Source: Grifola frondosa (Eukaryota > Basidiomycota > Agaricomycetes > Polyporales > Grifolaceae). From it: a stretch of DNA of 64,000 nt. The notes under the pieces were generated by a model that was given only the letters and a program-made list of their open reading frames with translations, did no database searches and was not told where the DNA came from. Of the stretch, positions 58,480-64,000 are shown in pieces. The translations under genes and the position numbers were made by a program. How positions within the stretch are numbered: position 1 is the first letter of the stretch; every line of letters begins with the position of its first letter. The stretch is taken from contig LUGG01000029.1 of NCBI GenBank assembly GCA_001683735.1, forward strand, positions 372,001 to 436,000. Reading direction: 5' to 3'.

Positions 58480-59048
58480 GTGGAAATATTGCCTCGGCTG
58501 AAGCTAGCATCCAGTCCCAGCTCCTCCCAAACCACCTCATTCCCGTCCTCCTCATTCTCTTCAATCAGAGGTTTCTTCTTCAGAGTGATGTTCGGCAACA
58601 GTTAGAGGAGTCCGAAGCAGTTCGCAATGGGGTTCTGTAAGAAGAGGCTGTATTCGACAACCTCCAACAAATAGTTTCCGACATAGAAAGCAGGCGCAAC
58701 CGAGGCTTGGTCCAGTGCGTTGATGAAGTATCGAGAGCTATGCTGCGTGAAATACAATCATCGAAATCCCATAGTAAACCACTGATTAGAGTTGATCAGA
58801 GACCTGATATTGTAGCGGAAAGTAATCCATAGGGAGTCAAGGGACCCACAGCTTGAGTATCCTTTACGTTTATGTAAGAGACTCAGATAAAACATACCAC
58901 GACGAAAATGAGCACTCACCTCGCGATCGTCGGGTTCCAAGCGTTTCGCGAAGCGATCCAGTGCTGTTGCTGAAGCATGGGGAGCAGTCTCAGCCGCAGA
59001 TGCTTTGGTCGCGGGAGACGAAAGCGGTACAGAGACGGAGTGCGACAT
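58480..59048 (-). CDS. hypothetical small membrane-associated protein, frame uncertain
   Basis: The Met at 59048 gives MSHSVSVPLSSPATKASAAE and TALDRFAKRLEPDDRE up to a GTGAGT donor. After the intron, VGPLTPYGLLSATIS leads, through a small intron, into VVYYGISMIVFHAA. Then, in another frame, FINALDQASVAPAFYVGNYL and EVVEYSLFLQNPIANCFGLL suggest two membrane segments. An acidic end, EENEEDGNEVVWEELG, precedes a segment (FHVSDPWRPKEE in one frame) that recurs at the right edge of unit B. I do not recognise the family, and at least one frame change is needed. Confidence 0.33.
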
Positions 59049-60597
59049 AGGGACGCGTCGAGCACTGTCTAGGAGACTCAAGATCAATGTCACGTTACCG
59101 TGACGTGTCGGCATTAGTCGCGGGGCCCATGTTCGATCGCGATCACCACTCGATCGACCACACTTTGCACCATCACGCCCTGACACCATCACACTCTTGC
59201 ACTGCCAGACTATCCTTGGAGGTGAGTGTACGCACTACTACGCGTGCTCTAACTTTCCGAAGTGACAGGGCGTGCTGTTGGATCTACGTCGCAAAGAACA
59301 AGAACCGTTGACCTTGCATTCACCATTCGCCCATTGGCGTCGCCCATTCTAGGCGACTTACCACAGACTCATCCTCCCACAGTGTAGCATCCACAGTGAG
59401 TATCGAGATGCGGTGCAGCTGCACCTCTCAAAGCTATGACGCCGTGATACCTAAAATGACGTCCAGCTATGCAAGAAGTCTGTGTCGACTCAATTTGACG
59501 ATCATAATGCTGCCGTGACAAGGAAGGCTTTCGACTAATATAGTACGTCTCCATCATATTTCAGGGGAAATGTGTATCCGAATGCTTGACATTTTAATCG
59601 TTTTATCTCCCTCGATGGAGTGTTGTGCAGAATTTGCTACGTATCCGCCATCTCTACGCCTTGAGGAGCCCAACAGACCGTTCGAGAGTGTCATTCCGAC
59701 CATTTTAGAAGTATATGTATAAGTTTATGGTGTCACCGTGCAGATTACAAGAGCCACGAGCTGTAGATTAGGACCTCCTCCTTTGCTCAACGCGTAAATG
59801 ACTTGATGCGGCTTCCATTTCGTAAAATAGAGTCCGTTCTCCCACATATCAGAAGACACATAAGGACACGTACACCGCACGGATTAAGCTTCTCGTTGCT
59901 CGGCGGCACCGCCATGAGCTCATTATAAATAATCCAGCTAGTTCAGACATACATTGAAGCCCTCCTACCCGACCAGCACTTGATTACGCATCCCGCCGCG
60001 CTATGATCGAGTGAACGTTTCATGCTCCAAAGTGCTAGGTACATAAAGAAAGAAGAGAAATACACCCTATATCCGGGTGAGAACATCAACGCGCAGGGTA
60101 TAAGAACAGGTCAAATACCCCACTTCACCATCTCATCAGCACACGCGCAACCGTTTACCTCGCTCCCGCCTTCAGCTCCTCCATATTCAGCTCCTCCATG
60201 CGTCCAACAACACTCTCTGCGTGCTCGAGTCGAGCCGATTGCTCGCACACATGTTCATCGAGAATTCAGATGAGTGGATCTATCAGAGCGCATAGCTGAC
60301 AGGCTGGAGGCACGCAGCATTGCGAATACCGAGAACATGTTGGCGGTACTAAGCTGTCGGTTCTCCCGCGAAAATAGGAGATGATAACAGAGTCATCGTG
60401 ATGGCGATTTAGCGCATCGTCTGCGGCCGACCTCTGTAAAATTACGACAGCAAGATACTGGAAAGAAACAAGAGTGATGCCAGATGCCAGACGAACTCCA
60501 ATGCCTGCATACATTATATATTTTTCTCTTGTAGTCAGCATTACTAGCAAATATGAGACAGTGACAAGAGAGCACATACCGTATACATATCACAGCC
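59049..60597. other. spacer between the two duplicated units
   Basis: No gene recognised. From about 60380 it is the 3' flank of the second DUF6533 copy. Confidence 0.5.
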
Positions 60598-62261
60598 CTA
60601 CTCCCTGACTCCACATGGACCGGTTTCCGCTTCTGATGGACCACGAATGCTTGTCTGACCTGACATCATTTCCACATCATCGCTCAGCACGTCCTCATGC
60701 TCGCTCTCTCCATCGCCCCCCGCCCCGAAAGAACCCGGATCGATGGCAGTGAATGAGATTTCGTGGTCGAGGGAGGCACCGAGGGGTTCGACGAAAGCTG
60801 CAAACTGCATTGAGCCCACAAAAGATGGGCGACTTGCATCTTCCGTGCCGTATTGCATGTATCGACCTCGCGGAGATTGAGTATGAATCGTGAGATTGAT
60901 AATTGTTGTTATTCTGTGCCGCAACAAATATCAATAAAAATCAAACGAAGAGCGATCAATCCCAGTTACTCACGGTTCGATGAACTGGCTGATATACGTG
61001 AAAGATTCCTGATGACAGTAAACGATACCCGTGAGTTAGGGTCAGGATTAGAGACAAGCTTCCCTACAAAGGTGTCTCCCAGATATACCAATACGATATC
61101 TGCGATGTTCATAACCAACAAAGCTCTATCGAATGACCATTGTTAAATTATGTGAGCCTGCATTAACTAATGACAACCTACAAGAAGTATACCGTACCTG
61201 AGGGAGCATCATCAGTCAGTGCATATACTGAAGGACAACTGTGAAACTGACCATCCCTCAAGATCACCGTGTGCAATGGAGTTCGGAGATTAATCTCCGC
61301 GGCAGCTCGTCTCTGCCAGTACGTCTGGTGTATGGTCACTGCAAGAACAACCATTTCCGCAGCGACTGTTGCCCCACGCGCTACATACGTCACTGGAATT
61401 ATTGGATGAGCAGACAGCCAGAGCGAGCGGTGAGCCCAACAGCGCTACATACATCTATAAGATACATGGATTGAGTCAATGAGCTTCAGTGACACTGATG
61501 AACTTCACTGACATGTTGGATAGCTCCGGTGAGATCAAAGAGTCTGATGTACAACTGATGGGTGGCGGAGCTACAAACACCGCTTGCCGCACATTTTCCA
61601 ACTAGAAGTATGTGTCACGCTTCAATTAAATGACAAGTTCAATACCGAGGAAAGAGCTCACCAGTAAAATACTGAAAGTAACCAGTGACAAGACGAATGT
61701 CAACGAACCAATTTGCCATTGACGACCAGACAAGGCATATGCTCGGAGAGTTGAGAATGCTTCATAGAATATCAATGGCCAGTCAGAAGTCAGAATATCG
61801 CATGATTACTCACCTAGCACAACCAAAAGGAAGAGCAGATCCCAAACTGTCGACAACCATATCAATGCAGAACAGCTCTAGGAAGTATCAGTGGGCAAAG
61901 ATGGTCTGCAGTATTATGACGAGAATTGTACCCTTGTTGACAGTGGATATATGCTGGGAAGGGAAAAAATGTAAGATAGAAGCAAAGGATACCTTGCGAG
62001 CAAGAAAAGGAAGGTGGCCGCCGAAAATCGACGCTTCCATACGAGTCGGTATTCACGATCAAATGTGATGAGGTACTCATACACTAGAAGAGCTGCGACA
62101 AACAGGAAATGAACAACTGACTGGATATTGTACGTGAACACTGACCAGTTGGTGATACAATACAACTGTTTGAGATGAAGCTGTATGATAGGATACATTA
62201 GATGAGGAAAGATTGTGGGGAGTGTCATTCACATTTCCTGGAGTTCAACAGCGGACGACAT
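60598..62261 (-). CDS. DUF6533-type membrane protein, copy B (degenerate)
   Basis: From 62261 (MSSAVELQE), followed by LFVAALLVYEYLITFDREYR, LVWKRRFSAATFLFLLAR, a GTATCC-donor intron absent from copy A, FSTLRAYALSGRQWQIGSLT and FVLSLVTFSILLV. Then ARGATVAAEMVVLAVTIHQT, INLRTPLHTVILRDGQ and GTVYFL. SRFILNLREVDTCNTARKM is the family's end-of-domain motif, and an acidic tail (FVEPLGASLDHEISFTAID, SEHEDVLSDDVEMMSGQTS) ends at 60598. As in copy A, several pieces lie in different frames and stops occur between FLFLLAR and the next helices. The loss of one donor site in copy A, or its gain here, shows the copies diverging in exon structure. Confidence 0.55.
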
Positions 62262-63555
62262 GATATGAGCTGCTTGAAAGACGTGGGACTCAAAACTTTG
62301 GCAAGACGGAGAGACGGTGCTCTTATATTAACACGGCGCCGGGATGCAACACGCATTGGACGCGCTGTTCGGAACAATATTAGTATGATGAACAACAGGT
62401 AAAACACTGTCTGTCATCCACATCCGCCGATATAACAGCACGGATAGGTTCGAGATGACGGCGGTAATAAACAACTCCGGCGGATGACAGGATGCTCCGC
62501 CGCAACGGAATAGTATGCATAGCAAGCGAATTACCGCGAAGGTTCTCGCGCAAGCGCGGCCCAGAGGACGTCGTGCAGCTCCAGGGTGGCAAACAATGTG
62601 AGGGTGTCCACGACGCACTAGACATCCAGGAACAACTCGAGCGTGCAATTTGAGACACAGAGCTCATCGTAAGGGGCAAAGAACGTCGGCCGAACAATGC
62701 ACCGTGTGACCTGAGCACGGCGAACGCTAGGAGCCGCGGCGCGAACACGACGCTTCTGTGGGCGACTCGACGTCAATGACCCACAGCAGCGAACTGATCG
62801 GCATCAGCGTGCAGTGTGCAGGGTCCGGTGAGTCATTCCTGAGGCAGTGTGATGGATTGCTGACCTCTGGCGCCACCCTGGTGGCGGCGTCCGTGGCGAT
62901 CGCCTCCTGTAGGCCGCGGGAATTCGAGGAAGCAGGCGCCATTTGTGCACCTTGCGAAGCCAGATCACCCACACTGCGGCCAGAGGCGTGTCGCCATTTG
63001 TGTGTTTGCTCCATTGTAATCGCTGACGATCCAGTTCAGCACTACTGGCCGGAAAGAGCTCGCGGGTGGGACAGCACCAAGAGACAGACTGGATCAATAT
63101 TGTGAGAACATCAAAGAGCCGTATATAGGAGTAGAACTGACGCTTCTGTGGCATTCGGCGACCCCGCGTCTGTCCCACACGCCTCCGGTCACGCTCTCTG
63201 GCAAATTGAGACAAACAGATGATATGGCATATCCATATATAGAACCTGTGTGAAATATGCTAACCTCGTATGTAATGCACTTGTCCATGAATGCTTGAGA
63301 AAAGTCGGATTAATAGAAAATAAATGCAGCTTCAGAAGGATAACAAGTTATACGATGGGAGAGCAAAGACAAGACAAGCTCAATCAAGGGGACACGGCGG
63401 TGAAAAGATGAAGAGCATACTGGGAGATGCTGGTGGGGAGAAGTACGACGACACAAAGCCGGTCAAGAATACATTGATGATGCGAGACAACGAGAGCTGA
63501 ACGGACCGGAAACTTGATGATTGTCCTCGTCTTCATCCTCATCCTCCCCGTCCTC
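62262..63555. other. decayed sequence in unit B
   Basis: Homologous to 57411-58480. No intact gene. The block at 63030-63350 has no counterpart in unit A and accounts for much of the size difference. Confidence 0.45.
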
Positions 63556-64000
63556 TCAGTCCTTTTTCCCTTCCTCCTTAGGCCTCCACGGATCGCTGGC
63601 GTTGAAATACCACGGCCGAATGTGCCAGTGGATGACAAACGGCTCGATCGGGAATCGGCACAGACTCTCTTTCCTGTTCCCGCTCGCTGTATGTCGGTCA
63701 GATCGAAACATCGTCGACTGAAAGAGACCTAAATAAAAGCAAAGTTTGACACGAGTGCCAAGGGGCGATGTGATGCAGCTCGACTTCAGAACAGACGATA
63801 TCAGATAATATAACAGTCGCCACATGCGCAGGACCTGTTCCACGAACAAGAAGTCAAGTGCCTGTGGAAACTAGTAGTAGCAGTCGTGGGAGCAAAACGG
63901 AGATATGATATGAAGGGCGAGGACAGCAGTAGCACCACAACGATGACCGTCACAATGATAGCAACAGCATTCCAGAGGAGATCCGTGAGTCCAAGAGGAA
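63556..64000 (-). pseudogene. DUF6535 fragment at the window edge
   Basis: The minus strand reads LTDLLWNAVAIIVTVIVVVL, a YLRFAPTTATTS remnant of the loop, then in another frame FVEQVLRMWRLLYYLISSVL. These match LVDLLWNIHHAVATAATVLV and LLLQQVLRMWRASYRIMSSV of the full DUF6535 genes. The frame changes between them, and the text then runs into FNASDPWRPKEEGKKD, a tail unrelated to DUF6535. The upstream part lies beyond base 64000. Confidence 0.65.

Larger units (their letters stand above)
55510..58490. repeat. segmental duplication, unit A (~3 kb)
   Basis: Direct, diverged counterpart of 60380-63610. Shared landmarks in the same order are the 3' flank GCGATGGCG...TAGCGCATC, the whole DUF6533 gene, the decayed ORF region with CGAACACGA.GCTTCTGTGG, the stretch ATGGGAGAGCAAAGACAAG, and TTAGGCCTCCACGGATCGCT at the right end. 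Boundaries are approximate. Confidence 0.75.
60380..63610. repeat. segmental duplication, unit B (~3.2 kb)
   Basis: Direct counterpart of unit A. It continues at its right end into a DUF6535 fragment instead of the hypothetical gene found beside unit A, so a different junction was made. Confidence 0.75.

Noticed and set aside
1..64000. CRISPR arrays, bacterial operons, riboswitches or phage genes
   Set aside because: No regularly spaced repeats and no prokaryotic gene organisation; spliceosomal introns throughout identify nuclear fungal DNA.

Overview
The window looks like nuclear DNA of an Agaricomycete (mushroom-forming basidiomycete). The evidence is dense spliceosomal introns of about 50-60 bp, expanded F-box-like genes, Agaricomycete-typical families (DUF6533, DUF6535, a MedA-type regulator, an MLKL/HeLo-like multidomain family), a U2 snRNA and an intron-containing tRNA-Arg. 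Family names come from recognising conserved motifs by eye; no database search was possible. Gene ends are given from first to last coding base, introns included.

Layout. 1-3.7 kb: 3' part of a DOCK-family Rho/Rac exchange factor. 4.2-8.5 kb: a MedA (Medusa) developmental regulator and Mediator subunit MED27, both on the minus strand. 9-12.7 kb: no secure gene. 12.8-14.4 kb: a formate/nitrite transporter. 15.1-15.9 kb: a dual-specificity phosphatase. 16-19.5 kb: mostly unassigned, with a ~120 bp hairpin. 19.5-20.9 kb: a DapA-family aldolase/lyase. 22.3-22.7 kb: a small Cys-rich protein. 23.2-27.9 kb: three F-box-like genes, two of them a tandem pair. 29.1-31.5 kb: a divergent G-protein alpha subunit. 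33.4-33.7 kb: U2 snRNA with an upstream element and TATA box. 33.9-36.4 kb: a 6-phosphogluconate-dehydrogenase-like reductase and a phosphosulfolactate-synthase-like gene. 37.4-39.8 kb: a decayed, internally deleted MLKL-like gene. 39.9-40.0 kb: tRNA-Arg(TCT). 40.2-41.7 kb: an Mtf2-like mitochondrial RNA factor. 41.9-49.5 kb: a WW-MyTH4-RhoGAP gene and a TBC Rab-GAP gene, divergently arranged. 50-64 kb: an accessory block with a head-to-head DUF6535 pair, two direct copies of a ~3 kb unit carrying a DUF6533 gene, and a DUF6535 fragment cut by the window edge.

Small-GTPase and G-protein signalling is well represented (DOCK GEF, RhoGAP, Rab-GAP, G alpha, a phosphatase), but the genes are spread out and show no operon-like logic. 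The right-hand 14 kb is a fast-evolving membrane-protein cluster.

Caution. At least twelve otherwise well-conserved genes carry one or more single-base frameshifts, nearly always in short C/G (sometimes T) runs inside conserved motifs. This points to uncorrected homopolymer indels in the assembly more than to mass pseudogenisation. The MLKL-like gene (two in-frame stops plus internal deletions) and the DUF6533 copies look truly decayed.
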